64,000 bases of DNA from Halocatena marina (GTDB lineage Archaea; Halobacteriota; Halobacteria; Halobacteriales; Haloarculaceae). The notes under the pieces are model-generated. The model made no database searches and had not been told where the DNA came from. It was given only the letters and a program-made list of their open reading frames with translations. The stretch's first letter is position 1. The number at the start of each line of letters is the position of its first letter. Below are positions 26,130 to 36,005 of this stretch, one piece after another. The stretch is from positions 2,046,001 through 2,110,000 of the forward strand of contig NZ_JALLPK010000001.1 in assembly GCF_023276375.1 (NCBI RefSeq). The letters run 5' to 3'. The position numbers and the translations under genes were made by a program.

Positions 26130-26608
26130 CGCATTGTGGTGAGGAGGCTATCGATCTCCTCGGTCGTGTGCTTTCCAAGCTGGCCACCTTCCTTCGTCGG
26201 GTGTTTGATGCCATCGTGACCACCGCGCGGCGGGTGAAGCCGCATCGTCGGTGACAACCCCTGCTCGCGCAGCGTTGTTTCCTCAGCCACGAGGGCACCA
26301 GCCAGTGAATCGACACTATCGTATTCTGTGTTCTGTTCGACCCACTCGTCGTCGATCGAGTTCGCTTGGTCGTCCTCAGTCTCAGTTGAGATGGGTTTCC
26401 CGCGCGTTTGCAACAACAGCGCAACGACCTCTTCACTCGGTTGACCGTGGGCGATCCAGTCGTTCACCTTCGTGACCATTCCACGGTAGGTGTCTGACTC
26501 TGGAACGAGCGTACAGTGATTGACACGCCCGAGGTTGAGCATCGACATGGTGTCACGGACGCCCTGACTCATGTCGACCTCTCCTCGAACCTGAACGAGA
26601 GCCCGCAT
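26126..26608 (-). CDS. rpl30: Large-subunit ribosomal protein uL30
   Basis: A 160-residue archaeal-type uL30, longer than bacterial L30. It begins [17 protein letters not shown] and contains LNLGRVNHCTLVP and the C-terminal LSPTMRLHPPRGG-HDGIKHP stretch. The start at 26608 (ATG) is fixed by the family N-terminus and shares one base with the uS5 stop; a longer in-frame reading to 26731 would overlap uS5. Confidence 0.96.
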   Translation of the reverse strand: MRALVQVRGEVDMSQGVRDTMSMLNLGRVNHCTLVPESDTYRGMVTKVNDWIAHGQPSEEVVALLLQTRGKPISTETEDDQANSIDDEWVEQNTEYDSVDSLAGALVAEETTLREQGLSPTMRLHPPRGGHDGIKHPTKEGGQLGKHTTEEIDSLLTTMR

Positions 26609-27234
26609 CAATCTGCCACCTCTAGTTGCTCCGGACGTGGGCCACGTGCCTGTGCGGAGTTTCGAAGCGCGTTGTACGTCGCCTTCGAGAGATTGATCGT
26701 TGTTCGAGTGTTGCCAAAGCTCTTGGTCCATGCATCCTCGACACCTGCAAGTTCGAGGACACTGCGGACGGTCTCACTCGCTGCAAGACCCAGTCCGAGT
26801 GGTGCAGGCATGAGTTCGACAGTAACGCTGCCAGCCTTTCCTGCCGTCTTGCGTGCCAGTGAATGGGAGCCGCCCGCACGGTCTTCCCACGAGCCACTGC
26901 CGCGCTCAACGTTGATGATGTTCAGCTTCGCGATTTCGATCGCCTTCTGAATTGCACCACCAACCTGATCGTCTCGTCCTTCTGCGTAGCCGACGTATCC
27001 GTCTCGATTACCGACGACGACGGCACAGCGGAACTTGACTCGTCGACCCGAGTCAGTCATTCGCTGGACCATGTTAATGTCGAGAACGTCGTCTTCGAGA
27101 TCGGGCAGTAGCTGGTCGACGATCTCCGGCTCCTTCAGCGGGAGACCCGACGCGAGAGCCTGCTCCATCGACGTGATGTCGCCCTCAACGACTTGCTTGC
27201 CCAGCCGGGTACGTGGTTCCCAGCCGTTACTCAT
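26608..27234 (-). CDS. rps5: Small-subunit ribosomal protein uS5
   Basis: A 208-residue protein with the double-stranded-RNA-binding-like S5 domain ([23 protein letters not shown]) and the C-terminal domain ([26 protein letters not shown]). It helps secure decoding accuracy and the mRNA entry site. It overlaps uL18 by 4 bases and uL30 by 1 base, so translation is coupled. Confidence 0.97.
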   Translation of the reverse strand: MSNGWEPRTRLGKQVVEGDITSMEQALASGLPLKEPEIVDQLLPDLEDDVLDINMVQRMTDSGRRVKFRCAVVVGNRDGYVGYAEGRDDQVGGAIQKAIEIAKLNIINVERGSGSWEDRAGGSHSLARKTAGKAGSVTVELMPAPLGLGLAASETVRSVLELAGVEDAWTKSFGNTRTTINLSKATYNALRNSAQARGPRPEQLEVAD

Positions 27235-27785
27235 AGCTCATCCTCCAGTCGTTCGCGTACGTCATCGAAGTGTTCTGGTAGTGTTGTTGCATCGAAGTCA
27301 CCGCCGTAGAGCGGTTCATCGAGAGACTCGGCGTACTCTGCGATGTGTTCGCCACGGGTCCGTCCCCAATCAGCGAACACCGATTCGCTGTGCGGAATTT
27401 CGAGACCGGCGTCGATGGCCCCTTCCTGCAGCGCGAACACCTTGTTACCAGGTGTTGCAGTGTTGAGGCCGATATCGAGCACTGCTTCTTCGAGTCCCTC
27501 AGCAAGCGCACGCTTGCCGGCGAGAAAGCCGGTCAAGTACGCTGCCGGAAGGTTTGATGTTGGGGCCTCCCAGCCGAACTCACCGAGATCCGATGAGTGT
27601 GCGCTCGCTGCCGTGTGATCTCCACTTGCTCCTGTGCTCACCAGCTGCGCCCTGATGTGCTTGTTGCTCTTGCGAGCAACGAGGCGTGGCTTGCCGGATT
27701 TCAACAGGCGCAACCGCTGATGGTAGTTCGTTCGTACCTCGCGGCGACGCCGCATCGGTACTTTGTATCGTGGTCCGGTTGCCAT
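27231..27785 (-). CDS. rpl18: Large-subunit ribosomal protein uL18
   Basis: A 184-residue archaeal uL18. The N-terminal [24 protein letters not shown] is the 5S-rRNA-contacting arm, followed by [18 protein letters not shown] and [14 protein letters not shown]. Together with uL5 it attaches 5S rRNA to the large subunit. An 18-base gap separates it from eL19. Confidence 0.97.
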   Translation of the reverse strand: MATGPRYKVPMRRRREVRTNYHQRLRLLKSGKPRLVARKSNKHIRAQLVSTGASGDHTAASAHSSDLGEFGWEAPTSNLPAAYLTGFLAGKRALAEGLEEAVLDIGLNTATPGNKVFALQEGAIDAGLEIPHSESVFADWGRTRGEHIAEYAESLDEPLYGGDFDATTLPEHFDDVRERLEDEL

Positions 27786-27803
27786 GATTTGATGTGATTT
27801 GAT

Positions 27804-28247
27804 TCAGTAGTTGTTCGTAATGTATCGTTCGAGGTCGCCCACGCTGTCGAACCCGCCACCGCTTGCTCTGTTGTACAACTCACGGTATGCAGAACGCGAG
27901 AGGTCTCCCTCATCGCGGAGTTCACGCAGCCGTTTGCGCTGTGCGCGGATGCGACTCTCCCATTCCTCCTTCGAATTCTGTCGTGCGCCCGCGGTTCCCC
28001 GCCGGGACCCGTGTCCCTTCAGGTGACCGTACGCACGCTTTTTGTTGCGTTCACGGGCGCGACCACGCGAATTCGAACGCTTCTCTCGTTTCGATTTGAT
28101 GACACCGCGATCGATGAGATCGCGGATGTCTTCCCGAGTGATCGCATCAGCGATCTCGTCCTGTGCGCCAGGATCGAGCCAGACGCGGTTTTTCCCGACG
28201 TCGAGCTCGTCTGCAGCCAGTCGTTTCTGGTTTTTGAGATTACTCAT
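27804..28247 (-). CDS. rpl19e: Large-subunit ribosomal protein eL19
   Basis: A 147-residue protein of the archaeal/eukaryotic eL19 family. It has [23 protein letters not shown] at the start, a middle RNA-binding helix full of Arg ([20 protein letters not shown]), and a [26 protein letters not shown] tail. It overlaps eL32 by 8 bases. Confidence 0.97.
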   Translation of the reverse strand: MSNLKNQKRLAADELDVGKNRVWLDPGAQDEIADAITREDIRDLIDRGVIKSKREKRSNSRGRARERNKKRAYGHLKGHGSRRGTAGARQNSKEEWESRIRAQRKRLRELRDEGDLSRSAYRELYNRASGGGFDSVGDLERYITNNY

Positions 28248-28983
28248 TGTCTACAGACACCTCCACGTACGTCGGATTGAGGATGCGGATTCCAGCGTCT
28301 TCGGCGTCCTCCTCGATACGTTCGCGCTTTCGTGCGCCAACAGTCGAGGCAATACGAGCCGCTTGGGTATCGCCATCAATACCGTCGAGATCGTCCGTGT
28401 TGAAGACACGAACTTCCTCGAATCCGCTCGGGTGACGACCACGGACCGCTTTCGGCGTTCGGTAGCCAGCTTCGACTGTCTGACCTTTGCCTTTGATCCC
28501 TCGTCGCTGCTTCGAGAGGTTTCCACGTGGGCGTCGCCACGATTCTGGCGTCCGCTTTTTCTTGTGGTGATCTTGTCGCTTGAACGACGGTTTCCCTTCT
28601 CGTGTTCGTCGTCCGAGCAGCCGTTCAGTCGTCTCATCGAGATCAGGCGTCTTATCAGCGAGTCCACGCGGACGCAACACTGTCTCGGTTTCGTCCGTTG
28701 ATGGCTCCTCTTCGGCGCCTTCTTCCTCAATTTCGGCTTGCGTTTCCTCCTCGATTTCGAGTTCACCGATATCGGCCTTGATACGCGCAGCGAGCGCGTT
28801 ACCAATGCTCGGTACGTCAGCGAGATCAGACTGGCTTGCTGCGCGAATGTCGTCAATCGACTCGTATCCAGCCTCCCGCAACGATTCGGCCTTGACCTCG
28901 CCGATACCACTGATATCAGTGAGTGAAGCACTCACGTCCGATTCGGTCTGGTCTTCGATTTCTGTTTCTGATTCGTCTGCCAT
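28240..28983 (-). CDS. rpl32e: Large-subunit ribosomal protein eL32 with helix-hairpin-helix extension
   Basis: A 247-residue protein, about twice the size of the core eL32. Residues about 20-75 form a helix-hairpin-helix-like extension ([19 protein letters not shown] and [16 protein letters not shown]), then an acidic linker; the eL32 domain proper starts near residue 120 with [23 protein letters not shown]. Such extensions are usual in haloarchaeal eL32. It shares one base with the uL6 stop. Confidence 0.95.
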   Translation of the reverse strand: MADESETEIEDQTESDVSASLTDISGIGEVKAESLREAGYESIDDIRAASQSDLADVPSIGNALAARIKADIGELEIEEETQAEIEEEGAEEEPSTDETETVLRPRGLADKTPDLDETTERLLGRRTREGKPSFKRQDHHKKKRTPESWRRPRGNLSKQRRGIKGKGQTVEAGYRTPKAVRGRHPSGFEEVRVFNTDDLDGIDGDTQAARIASTVGARKRERIEEDAEDAGIRILNPTYVEVSVDNE

Positions 28984-29537
28984 CAGGCTTCACCTCGGTT
29001 CGGTTTCTGCGTGATGTAGACGCCGTCTTGGAAGACACGAGGGTCTTTATCGGTCACGCGTGTCAGCTGCTCTATGTCAGCAGCGGTCTGTCCGACGGCT
29101 TCGATATCAGGACCCGAGAGAGTTAGCTCCTCACCGCTGACTTGTACCTCGGTGTCACCGTGGATCTCCGTTCGACGCGCGGATTTCTCGCCGAGGAAAT
29201 TCGAGATGACAACTTCATCTCCCTCGACACTCACTTGCATCGGAAAGTGTGAGTAGAGAACTTCCATCTCGTATTCCCATCCTTCAGTCACGCCGTGAAT
29301 CATATTCTTGACGTGGCTTTCGAACGTTCCCACGGTCGCGAGCGTCTTCGCGTCCGTGTTGTCGCTCTCGAATGTTACCACACCGCCATCGTCGTCACTG
29401 TCATCGACAGTGACGCTGATATCGGGATACCACAGCCGCCGCGTCACCGCGCCCGTTGGTCCCTCGATCGTGAGATCGAGATGATCAATCGACGCGTCGA
29501 CATCGTCTGATAGTTTTATTTCTGTTTCGACAGTCAT
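28983..29537 (-). CDS. rpl6: Large-subunit ribosomal protein uL6
   Basis: A 184-residue protein with two uL6 repeats. The C-terminal repeat carries [24 protein letters not shown], the family signature. The start at 29537 ([13 protein letters not shown]) matches relatives and shares one base with the uS8 stop; a longer in-frame reading to 29666 is out of family. Confidence 0.96.
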   Translation of the reverse strand: MTVETEIKLSDDVDASIDHLDLTIEGPTGAVTRRLWYPDISVTVDDSDDDGGVVTFESDNTDAKTLATVGTFESHVKNMIHGVTEGWEYEMEVLYSHFPMQVSVEGDEVVISNFLGEKSARRTEIHGDTEVQVSGEELTLSGPDIEAVGQTAADIEQLTRVTDKDPRVFQDGVYITQKPNRGEA

Positions 29538-29929
29538 CAGTACACGTATGCGATTACTTGGCCACCGACACCCTGTTCGCGGGCTTCGTAGTGGCTCATG
29601 ATGCCGCTGCTCGTCGTCACGATGAGCGTCCCGTAATCGCGCGCAGGGAGATACCGTTTCTCCCACGTCTCGAACTCGTCGACACTAGCCGAGTATCGCG
29701 GTGTTACAGGTCCGCACTCGTTGATGGCACCTTTTAGATCGACCTCGAACTCGCCGGCTTTGCCATCATCGACGTACTGGAAGCCGTCGATATACCCGAA
29801 GTCATAGAAGACTTCGAGGACGCTGCCAATGATGTTCGAGGCGGGCGATACCGTGTGGCTGAGATGCCCTACGCTCTCGGCGTTGTCGACTCCCGAAAGC
29901 GCATTGCTGAGTGGATCGTTGTCCGCCAT
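29537..29929 (-). CDS. rps8: Small-subunit ribosomal protein uS8
   Basis: A 130-residue protein starting MADNDPLSNALSG. The C-terminal RYLPARDYGTLIVTTSSGIMSHYEAREQGVGG is the uS8 signature that contacts helix 21 of 16S rRNA. Start chosen by family; the uS14 stop lies 2 bases upstream. Confidence 0.96.
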   Translation of the reverse strand: MADNDPLSNALSGVDNAESVGHLSHTVSPASNIIGSVLEVFYDFGYIDGFQYVDDGKAGEFEVDLKGAINECGPVTPRYSASVDEFETWEKRYLPARDYGTLIVTTSSGIMSHYEAREQGVGGQVIAYVY

Positions 29930-29931
29930 AG

Positions 29932-30105
29932 TTAGCTGTACTTTTTGAATCCCATCTCGCGGGCGATTTCGCGGAAGCACTGCCGGCAGAGCCAGATGTC
30001 GTACTTACCGACTAACCCCTGCTTTCGTTCGCAGCGCTGACACTCCTGAACCTGCTCGGTTCGCTTCGAGGCGTGCTCGCCCGTCTGTGTTCTACTTTCA
30101 CTCAT
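29932..30105 (-). CDS. rps14: Small-subunit ribosomal protein uS14, zinc type
   Basis: A 57-residue protein starting [20 protein letters not shown]. It has four zinc-binding cysteines in [10 protein letters not shown] and [12 protein letters not shown], and ends GFKKYS. It sits in the 30S head. The gene fits exactly between uL5 (4-base gap) and uS8 (2-base gap). It is easy to miss because of its size. Confidence 0.96.
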   Translation of the reverse strand: MSESRTQTGEHASKRTEQVQECQRCERKQGLVGKYDIWLCRQCFREIAREMGFKKYS

Positions 30106-30109
30106 TGTG

Positions 30110-30643
30110 TTACTGTACCGTTGTATCGAACTCCTGTTCGAGGAACGCGATTGCGTCCTCGATGGTGAGTCGATGGTTCGAGGGGATCTGTCGATGGACC
30201 TTGTCTCGCTTTCTGACGCGGTATCCCGGTCGAACGAGATTCACCGTCACATCGAGTCCGTAGATCCCAACGTTCGGATCGTACTCCTGTCCCTCGAAGT
30301 TGGTGTGCTCTTCGATACCGAAGCTGAAGTTCCCCGATTCGTCGAACTGCTTGTACTCGATTTCGACGAACGAAAGCGTCGTATTGAGGAACTCACGAGC
30401 ATCATCGCCACGAAGAGTCACCTTCGCGCCGATTGGGTCACCCTCACGGATACCGAAGTCCGGAACGGTGCGTTCTGCAACCGTTCGAACCGGTTCCTGA
30501 TCGGTGACTTCAGTGAGGATGTCTTCGGCATCTGCGAGCCGACGGCCACCCTCACCGATGCCCATGTGGACAACGACTTTCTCGATGACCGGTTCGCGCA
30601 TCTCGTGGAACGGCTTGTCCTGAGATTCGCTCTCACTGCTCAC
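30110..30643 (-). CDS. rpl5: Large-subunit ribosomal protein uL5
   Basis: A 177-residue protein with [22 protein letters not shown] and the [28 protein letters not shown] signature of uL5. It binds 5S rRNA and contacts the P-site tRNA region. It overlaps eS4 by 4 bases. Confidence 0.97.
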   Translation of the reverse strand: MSSESESQDKPFHEMREPVIEKVVVHMGIGEGGRRLADAEDILTEVTDQEPVRTVAERTVPDFGIREGDPIGAKVTLRGDDAREFLNTTLSFVEIEYKQFDESGNFSFGIEEHTNFEGQEYDPNVGIYGLDVTVNLVRPGYRVRKRDKVHRQIPSNHRLTIEDAIAFLEQEFDTTVQ

Positions 30644-31395
30644 GTGTCATCCACCTCTGCTTCGCCTTCGTTTTCGTTTTCGTCGGCAGCACTGTCTCCA
30701 TCAAGGAAGTTCTCGTCGATGACGACGACGTACTCCTCGACGGTCTCGAAACCGCCATTGTCATCGTCTTCTTGTGAGACAGTGACGCCGTTTGGGGAGC
30801 TTCCGGAAGTGACCGTAATCTCCTCAATTCGTCCGATCTCTCCCGCATGACGTCCCTGAACAGCCGTGACGAGTTCACCCTCCTCGTAGGCGAAGTGGGC
30901 GAGAATCTCATCGTTCTCGGTAGCGACGACGATTGAGTCACCGCAGCTGACAGACTCATCGTCGGTCAGCAGCGTCTGTCCATCGTGAAGGCCAAGTTGG
31001 ATCTGTCCGCCCTTGATGTGGCGTTTGTCCGTGACCTTTCCGAGTTTGCCGTCGGTGTCTTCGGCGTCGATTGGCGTCAGTGCGAGCCGTCCACCCTCAT
31101 CAGGGAAGACACGGTAGTACTCATCGCGTTCGGCGAACGAGATGATATCGAACATCCCAACAGGACGACGAACGTCCGATGGTAGCTCACCGTTGACCAG
31201 CACACTCCCCTGTGAGAGGGCGTACTGTGCCTCTTTTTTCGAGTCGGCGTAGCCGAGCACGTCGCGGAGCAAGATGAGCAAGGGAACTCCTGACTCACCG
31301 TGCGGGCCTGCGCCCGCTTTGACAGTATAATGTTGCTCCTTGCGTGCAACCGGCCACGACTTCGGTACCGAAAGTCGCTTTTGATGTTTACTCAT
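30640..31395 (-). CDS. rps4e: Small-subunit ribosomal protein eS4
   Basis: A 251-residue protein of the archaeal/eukaryotic eS4 family. Order: [20 protein letters not shown]4-like RNA-binding domain ([18 protein letters not shown]), central domain, then a KOW-like segment ([16 protein letters not shown]). The last 25 residues are highly acidic. It overlaps uL24 and uL5 by 4 bases each. Confidence 0.97.
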   Translation of the reverse strand: MSKHQKRLSVPKSWPVARKEQHYTVKAGAGPHGESGVPLLILLRDVLGYADSKKEAQYALSQGSVLVNGELPSDVRRPVGMFDIISFAERDEYYRVFPDEGGRLALTPIDAEDTDGKLGKVTDKRHIKGGQIQLGLHDGQTLLTDDESVSCGDSIVVATENDEILAHFAYEEGELVTAVQGRHAGEIGRIEEITVTSGSSPNGVTVSQEDDDNGGFETVEEYVVVIDENFLDGDSAADENENEGEAEVDDT

Positions 31396-31748
31396 TCGTT
31401 CTCCTCCGTCAGGCGCGCCTCGCGTCGATCATCCGAAAGGTCGAGATCAGTCACGCGAACGTTGCTCGCATCGAGTGGCCGTGGCACTTCCTCGCCGTCG
31501 GCCTTCTCTAGCGTCACGTCCTCGACGTGAATGATCGCCTTCCGCAGATCCACGTTCACGACTTCAGCCTCTTCGCCCGCGAAATCGCCGCGAAGCACCT
31601 CGACGGTGTCACCGGCGTTGACGCGAACGGAGCGCTGGCCGTATTCCTCTCTCAGCTCCTCCGAGAGAGGTGAGCGGACCTGCTTGTGGCGCTCGTGCAG
31701 CGGTGCGCGCTGTTGATTGATCCGTTGTTTGCGTGGTTGTCGAGTCAT
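31392..31748 (-). CDS. rpl24: Large-subunit ribosomal protein uL24
   Basis: A 118-residue protein with the KOW motif in [24 protein letters not shown]. The start [24 protein letters not shown] is typical of archaeal uL24, an early assembly protein. A 58-base gap with short direct repeats separates it from uL14. Confidence 0.96.
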   Translation of the reverse strand: MTRQPRKQRINQQRAPLHERHKQVRSPLSEELREEYGQRSVRVNAGDTVEVLRGDFAGEEAEVVNVDLRKAIIHVEDVTLEKADGEEVPRPLDASNVRVTDLDLSDDRREARLTEENE

Positions 31749-31750
31749 AC

Positions 31751-31780
31751 TCAGTTCGATTCAGTTCGATTCAGTTCGGT
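31751..31780. repeat. Three 10-base direct repeats between uL24 and uL14
   Basis: TCAGTTCGAT occurs twice in tandem and a third time as TCAGTTCGGT, in one of the few gaps of the ribosomal operon. Confidence 0.85.
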
Positions 31781-31806
31781 GATCACGTTTGTATACACAC
31801 TCACGT

Positions 31807-32205
31807 TTAGACGATCATCGTCGCCGTGCTGGCGACACTTCCGAACCGTTCTGCGACCTCTCGTGCGATGGGGCCTTTGATCTCGGTTCCGCGGGGATCG
31901 TGATTTTCATCCACGATGACTGCCGCGTTATCTTCGAACTTTACGCGGGTCCCGCTTGGCCGTCTGATCGACTTACGTTGTCGAATGACGACTGCCTTGA
32001 GCACCTGGCGGCGCATTTCTGGCGTCCCTTTTGTAACCGAAACAGTGACGAGGTCACCGAGTCCGGCCTTCGGGTGACGGTTTTTCGTACCGCCATAGCC
32101 ATCGACACTGATGACTTTCAGTTCGCGCGCGCCAGTGTTATCGGCGCAGGTGACGAGTGAGCCTTTTTCGAGGCCTTGCGTAACGTCAGCGTTGAGCGCC
32201 CGCAT
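31807..32205 (-). CDS. rpl14: Large-subunit ribosomal protein uL14
   Basis: A 132-residue protein with [21 protein letters not shown] at the N-terminus and the [19 protein letters not shown] stretch near the end. The ATG at 32205 shares one base with the uS17 stop; a GTG one codon earlier is also possible. Confidence 0.96.
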   Translation of the reverse strand: MRALNADVTQGLEKGSLVTCADNTGARELKVISVDGYGGTKNRHPKAGLGDLVTVSVTKGTPEMRRQVLKAVVIRQRKSIRRPSGTRVKFEDNAAVIVDENHDPRGTEIKGPIAREVAERFGSVASTATMIV

Positions 32206-32567
32206 CACTCCTCACCCCCATTTTCACCAGCCGCCGAGGTAACCTCGACGACCACGTGTGATTTCGTCTTCGAGAGTGGTCGCGTCTCTGCTATTTTCAC
32301 GACATCGTCGGTCGAGAGCGGCTCGAGCACGCCGGGCACGTGTGCCGGGATGCGCGAGCGTCGCTTCATATACCGGTCGTACTTCGGCACCTTCACCTCG
32401 TACTCCCGCTCGACGATGACGGTCCGTTCCATATCCGTCGAAACGACTCGCCCCTCGATCACCTGTCCGCGAACGGATAGGCGACCATAGAACGGGCACG
32501 TTTCGTAATCGTAGTCCTCCGGGCTTTCCGGCTCCGGTGGTTGCTCTACGTCGAGTCCTATTGCCAT
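32205..32567 (-). CDS. rps17: Small-subunit ribosomal protein uS17
   Basis: A 120-residue archaeal uS17 with an OB-fold: [33 protein letters not shown] and [12 protein letters not shown]. The C-terminus has the usual [15 protein letters not shown] strand. Its start overlaps the Rpp29 gene by 10 bases. Confidence 0.96.
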   Translation of the reverse strand: MAIGLDVEQPPEPESPEDYDYETCPFYGRLSVRGQVIEGRVVSTDMERTVIVEREYEVKVPKYDRYMKRRSRIPAHVPGVLEPLSTDDVVKIAETRPLSKTKSHVVVEVTSAAGENGGEE

Positions 32568-32842
32568 TGTGAACCTCTTGTGCGTTCGGTGCGTCGAGCC
32601 GGTCGTGCGATCAGTCGTTCGCCATCGACGGTGACATAGTCACCGTCTGGAAGCGCAAACTCGAACGTCACGACACCCTTCGGCACCTGTCGCGCCCGAG
32701 AACCCTCCGAGATGGTGAGGGTGTGCATCGTCTCCATGACGATGTCACCTTCACACCCGAGAAGTGTCGGGTCACACGACTCGACGACCTGCACTCGCAG
32801 GCCAATGAGTTCGTGTCGCGGAAGGGTTTCGGTAGTCAACAT
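32558..32842 (-). CDS. rnp1: RNase P protein component 1 (Rpp29/Pop4)
   Basis: A 94-residue Sm-like beta-barrel protein: LPRHELIGLRVQVVESCDPTLLGCEGDIVMETMHTL, then VPKGVVTFEFALPDG. With Rpp21 it supports substrate recognition by the RNase P RNA in tRNA 5' processing. Its place between uL29 and uS17 is the standard archaeal arrangement. The Rpp29 and uS17 frames overlap by 10 bases. Confidence 0.95.
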   Translation of the reverse strand: MLTTETLPRHELIGLRVQVVESCDPTLLGCEGDIVMETMHTLTISEGSRARQVPKGVVTFEFALPDGDYVTVDGERLIARPARRTERTRGSQWQ

Positions 32843-32848
32843 ACTATT

Positions 32849-33061
32849 CTATTCGTCTTCGAAATCGCCCTCTTCGCGCTGGATCGTCTTGATCCGCGCA
32901 ATCGCACGGCGAAGCTCTTTGATTTCGCCTGGATTATCTGGGGCGCCGCCAGTCGCTTGTACAGCGCGATCGTTGAGCAGTTCTGTCTCGAGATCGTCCA
33001 GCTCCGCTTGACGTTCAAGCGGCGACATGTCTCGAAGCTCTTCAGCACTGATGATCGACAT
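32849..33061 (-). CDS. rpl29: Large-subunit ribosomal protein uL29
   Basis: A 70-residue, two-helix protein (EELRDMSPLERQAELDDLETELL, then GEIKELRRAIARIKTIQRE) with an acidic tail. It lies near the nascent-chain exit and the SRP/SecY docking site. It abuts uS3 with no spacer. Confidence 0.95.
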   Translation of the reverse strand: MSIISAEELRDMSPLERQAELDDLETELLNDRAVQATGGAPDNPGEIKELRRAIARIKTIQREEGDFEDE

Positions 33062-34066
33062 TTACTCTTGCACCTCCGAATCAGCATTCGAGTCAGAGTC
33101 TGAATCCGAATCTGAGCTACCGTCATCGGCAGCTGCAGCCGTTTCGGCTTCTTCATCGTCAGCATCCTCGGTATCGGCTTCCATCTCATCGAGAAGATCT
33201 TCTGCTTCGGTTTCGACCTCCTCATCGAGTTCATCGAGTTCCGCTTCGATGTCGCCTTCTTCGGGAGGAGTAATTTGTGTGTCCTCATCGAGGACTTCTT
33301 CCTCGAAGACCTCCTCCTCTGCCGTCTCCGCGCTGGTTTCGTCCTGCGATTGCGTCTGGGTACTATCCTGATCGCTGGGTTCGGATTCTTCGTCGGTGTC
33401 GCCTTCTCCAGCGAGTAGTTCCTCGACGCCCTCTTTCTCTTCCGGTTCGATGATGTACTCGGAGATGTCGACGTCCTCCTGAACTTGGAAGTCGTCGGGC
33501 AGCTCGGCGTTTGGCGGAATGATTTTCACCGTCACACCGATTGTACCGAGCTTCATGACCGCGACGCTTTGGCCATCATCGACGATGGCGTCCGCGGGTT
33601 CACCGTTGTGCTTGATGTAGCCCCGGTTGAATTTCTCGACACGCGATCGTGCGCCCGTGACCTTCCCAGACAGGACGATCTCGGCACCCAGTGCACCCGA
33701 ATCCATGATGCGATCAATGGTGGTGTGGCCAGCTTTTCGGAAGTACCAGCCACGTTCGAGCGCGTTTGCGAGCCGATCAGCGACGATCTGAGCGTTCAGA
33801 TCCGGTTCGTCGACTTCTTGAACGTCGATTTGTGGATCGTCGAGATCGAACCGTTGTTCGAGTTCCGACGTGATCTTCCGGATGTTCTTCCCGCCTTTGC
33901 CGATCACCATTCCGGGCTTTTCGGCTTTTAGGACGATCTGTGTCCCCATCGGGGTTTTGGCAACATCCATGCCGCCGTAGCCCGCTCGATCGAGTTCTGT
34001 TTGGAAGAACTCGTTGATCTGTGTCCGCTGGATTCCATCGGCGATGAATTGGTGTTCGTCAGCCAT
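33062..34066 (-). CDS. rps3: Small-subunit ribosomal protein uS3 with long acidic tail
   Basis: A 334-residue protein. It begins MADEHQFIADGIQRTQINEF; the KH domain has MVIGKGGKNIRKITSEL (GxxG is GKGG), and the C-domain has GAEIVLSGKVTGARSRVEKF. From about residue 215 the protein is a long Glu/Asp/Ser tail ending in Ser-Asp repeats, a haloarchaeal feature. It helps form the mRNA entry channel. It abuts uL22 and uL29. Confidence 0.97.
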   Translation of the reverse strand: MADEHQFIADGIQRTQINEFFQTELDRAGYGGMDVAKTPMGTQIVLKAEKPGMVIGKGGKNIRKITSELEQRFDLDDPQIDVQEVDEPDLNAQIVADRLANALERGWYFRKAGHTTIDRIMDSGALGAEIVLSGKVTGARSRVEKFNRGYIKHNGEPADAIVDDGQSVAVMKLGTIGVTVKIIPPNAELPDDFQVQEDVDISEYIIEPEEKEGVEELLAGEGDTDEESEPSDQDSTQTQSQDETSAETAEEEVFEEEVLDEDTQITPPEEGDIEAELDELDEEVETEAEDLLDEMEADTEDADDEEAETAAAADDGSSDSDSDSDSNADSEVQE

Positions 34067-34543
34067 CTATTCGCTCACCTCTGTGTCGGTGTCCTCGCTC
34101 AAGACGAGTTCGACGTCGACCTGTGGCGTGTTCCACGCGGTCGCACGACCCATCGCTCTCGGCTTTCGACCGGGACTTTCGCCGACCTTGTGTGCCGCGA
34201 TATGCATGATCTCCATCGACGTGCCGTCGAATCCCTGATGGTCGGCGTTCGAGACGCCGTTTTCGAGCAGGTCGAGGAACGCATTGCTGACCTTTTCGGG
34301 ATATCGACCGGCATCCCAGCCATCGATATCATTCCGGTGACCAACACCGCTGTTGTGGGACTTGAACGGCACTGACCGCTCGCCGTCGATAACGGCGTTG
34401 AGATACTCCATTGCCTCGTCGGCAGTCATCCCTTTGATGGTGCGGGCGATCTCCTTGCTGTGCTTGTGACTCATGTGACGCTCCCGGAGCATCGCTTTCG
34501 CCGTTGTGTCCGGGTCTGCGTCGACACTGTAGCTGATTCCCAT
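34067..34543 (-). CDS. rpl22: Large-subunit ribosomal protein uL22
   Basis: A 158-residue protein with AMLRERHMSHKHSKEIARTIKGM near the start and the IMHIAAHKVGESPGRKPRAMGRA loop that lines the exit tunnel. The start at 34543 (MGISYSVDAD) follows the family; the longer in-frame reading to 34792 lies over uS19. Confidence 0.96.
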   Translation of the reverse strand: MGISYSVDADPDTTAKAMLRERHMSHKHSKEIARTIKGMTADEAMEYLNAVIDGERSVPFKSHNSGVGHRNDIDGWDAGRYPEKVSNAFLDLLENGVSNADHQGFDGTSMEIMHIAAHKVGESPGRKPRAMGRATAWNTPQVDVELVLSEDTDTEVSE

Positions 34544-34544
34544 A

Positions 34545-34979
34545 TTATTTGAGTGGTACGAACTTCGAGGAGCGTGTCGCACCAATACCGGCCTGACCGT
34601 GCTCGACCGACCGTCGCGTGAGCACAAACTCACCGAGGTAGTGACCAAGCATCTCCGGTTGGACACGCACCCGCTCGAAGTTCTGTCCATCGTAGACCGC
34701 GAACGTCTTATCGACGAACTGCGGCAGGATGGGCATATCGCGCAGGTGTGTCCGAAGTGGCCGGTTTGCCGACTCCTCCGAGTCACGCGCATCTGCCTTC
34801 TCGAACAGCTTTTCCTGTTCGGTGGTCAGACCGCGATTGATACTTCGCCGCTTTCGTGCGGGGAGCAGTTCTGCGAACTCCGTTACCTCCATGTCACGGA
34901 GTTCTGGGAGCGTATAGCCACGATACGTGAACTCTTCGTCCGAGTCGCGGCCGATCTGGTAATCCGAATTTGAACTCAT
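34545..34979 (-). CDS. rps19: Small-subunit ribosomal protein uS19
   Basis: A 144-residue protein with an archaeal N-terminal extension. The conserved core is [45 protein letters not shown]. It sits in the 30S head by the A-site finger. The gap to uL22 is 1 base and to uL2 is 31 bases. Confidence 0.96.
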   Translation of the reverse strand: MSSNSDYQIGRDSDEEFTYRGYTLPELRDMEVTEFAELLPARKRRSINRGLTTEQEKLFEKADARDSEESANRPLRTHLRDMPILPQFVDKTFAVYDGQNFERVRVQPEMLGHYLGEFVLTRRSVEHGQAGIGATRSSKFVPLK

Positions 34980-35010
34980 ATGTCAGATCACTGTGATTGT
35001 TAGTTTCATC

Positions 35011-35739
35011 TCATCTCCCTTTGCCACCGCGGCCAGTCCGGCGGGATGCGATGTCACCGACCTTACGTCCCGGCGGCGCATCTCTCGATACACTTTTCGG
35101 TTGGCCTGGGTGTTGACGGCCACCACCACCGAACGGGTGATCGACCGCATTCATCGCAACTCCACGCACGCGTGGCCATTTTGTGCCACGAGCACGCATC
35201 TTGTGATATTTATTTCCGGCTTTCACGAACGGTTTCTCGGTTCGACCACCGCCAGCAACCACACCAATCGTGGCGCGACAGTCTGGCGAAAGTCGACGGA
35301 CCTCACCACTCGGGAGTTGAACCACCGCAGCGTTGCGGTCGTGGGCGAGCAGCGTCGCACTCACGCCCGATGCGCGAGCGAACTTGCCACCGTCTCCGGC
35401 TTGCCGCTCGACGTTACACACTGGAACTCCTTCCGGGATCTCGCGGAGCGGAAGCGTGTTGCCCGGTGAGATCTCGGCGCTGATGCCGATCTGGATCTCA
35501 TCGCCGACGGTGATGCCTTCGGGCGCAAGCACAAGTCGCTGGTCGCCGTCTTCGAATTCGACGGCCGCGATGGGTGCTGCGCGCGCTGGATCGTGTTCGA
35601 TGTCGACAATCTCTCCACTGAGGACATCCGTTCCTTCCTCGTTCGTTCGGTGAGAGAGGTTGGCCTTGTATCGATTCGAGGGAGCACGGAACGTCGGTGT
35701 TCCGCGACCACGTCGCTGACCGAGGATGCGTCGTCCCAC
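35011..35739 (-). CDS. rpl2: Large-subunit ribosomal protein uL2
   Basis: A 242-residue protein: GRRILGQRRGRGTPTFRAPSNRYK at the start, then an SH3-like barrel, and a C-terminal VRGVAMNAVDHPFGGGGRQHPG motif, the loop next to the peptidyl transferase centre. Note Asn in APSNRYK, where I recall His (APSHRYK) in many archaea. The tail is basic and Gly/Arg-rich. Confidence 0.97.
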   Translation of the reverse strand: MGRRILGQRRGRGTPTFRAPSNRYKANLSHRTNEEGTDVLSGEIVDIEHDPARAAPIAAVEFEDGDQRLVLAPEGITVGDEIQIGISAEISPGNTLPLREIPEGVPVCNVERQAGDGGKFARASGVSATLLAHDRNAAVVQLPSGEVRRLSPDCRATIGVVAGGGRTEKPFVKAGNKYHKMRARGTKWPRVRGVAMNAVDHPFGGGGRQHPGQPKSVSRDAPPGRKVGDIASRRTGRGGKGR

Positions 35740-35741
35740 GA

Positions 35742-36005
35742 TCAGAACACCCCAATCCGTGAGGCGACTTCCTGTGCGTCGTCGTCCTCGGATAGGCGCA
35801 CGGTGGCCTTCTTCGTTCCCTGTGGCGTTACTTGCGTTGTGACGCTCTCGGCGGCGATGTCGAACAGCTCTGCGAGCGCCTCCTTAATCTCGGGTTTCGA
35901 GGCGTCGAGAGCGACGATGAACTCAAGTTTGTTATCGTAGTCCATCTTGTCCATCGCCTTCTCGGTCACGTTCGGATGACGGATTATGTCCGTACCATTG
36001 CTCAT
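35742..36005 (-). CDS. rpl23: Large-subunit ribosomal protein uL23
   Basis: An 87-residue protein starting MSNGTDIIRHPNVTEKAMDKMD, with KLEFIVALDASKPEIKEALAELFD and a shorter extension than bacterial L23. It forms part of the SRP-docking site at the tunnel exit. It overlaps uL4 by 4 bases. Confidence 0.96.
   Translation of the reverse strand: MSNGTDIIRHPNVTEKAMDKMDYDNKLEFIVALDASKPEIKEALAELFDIAAESVTTQVTPQGTKKATVRLSEDDDAQEVASRIGVF

Noticed and set aside
30107-30850. A plus-strand frame across uL5 and eS4
   Set aside because: Antisense to two certain ribosomal protein genes; no independent evidence.
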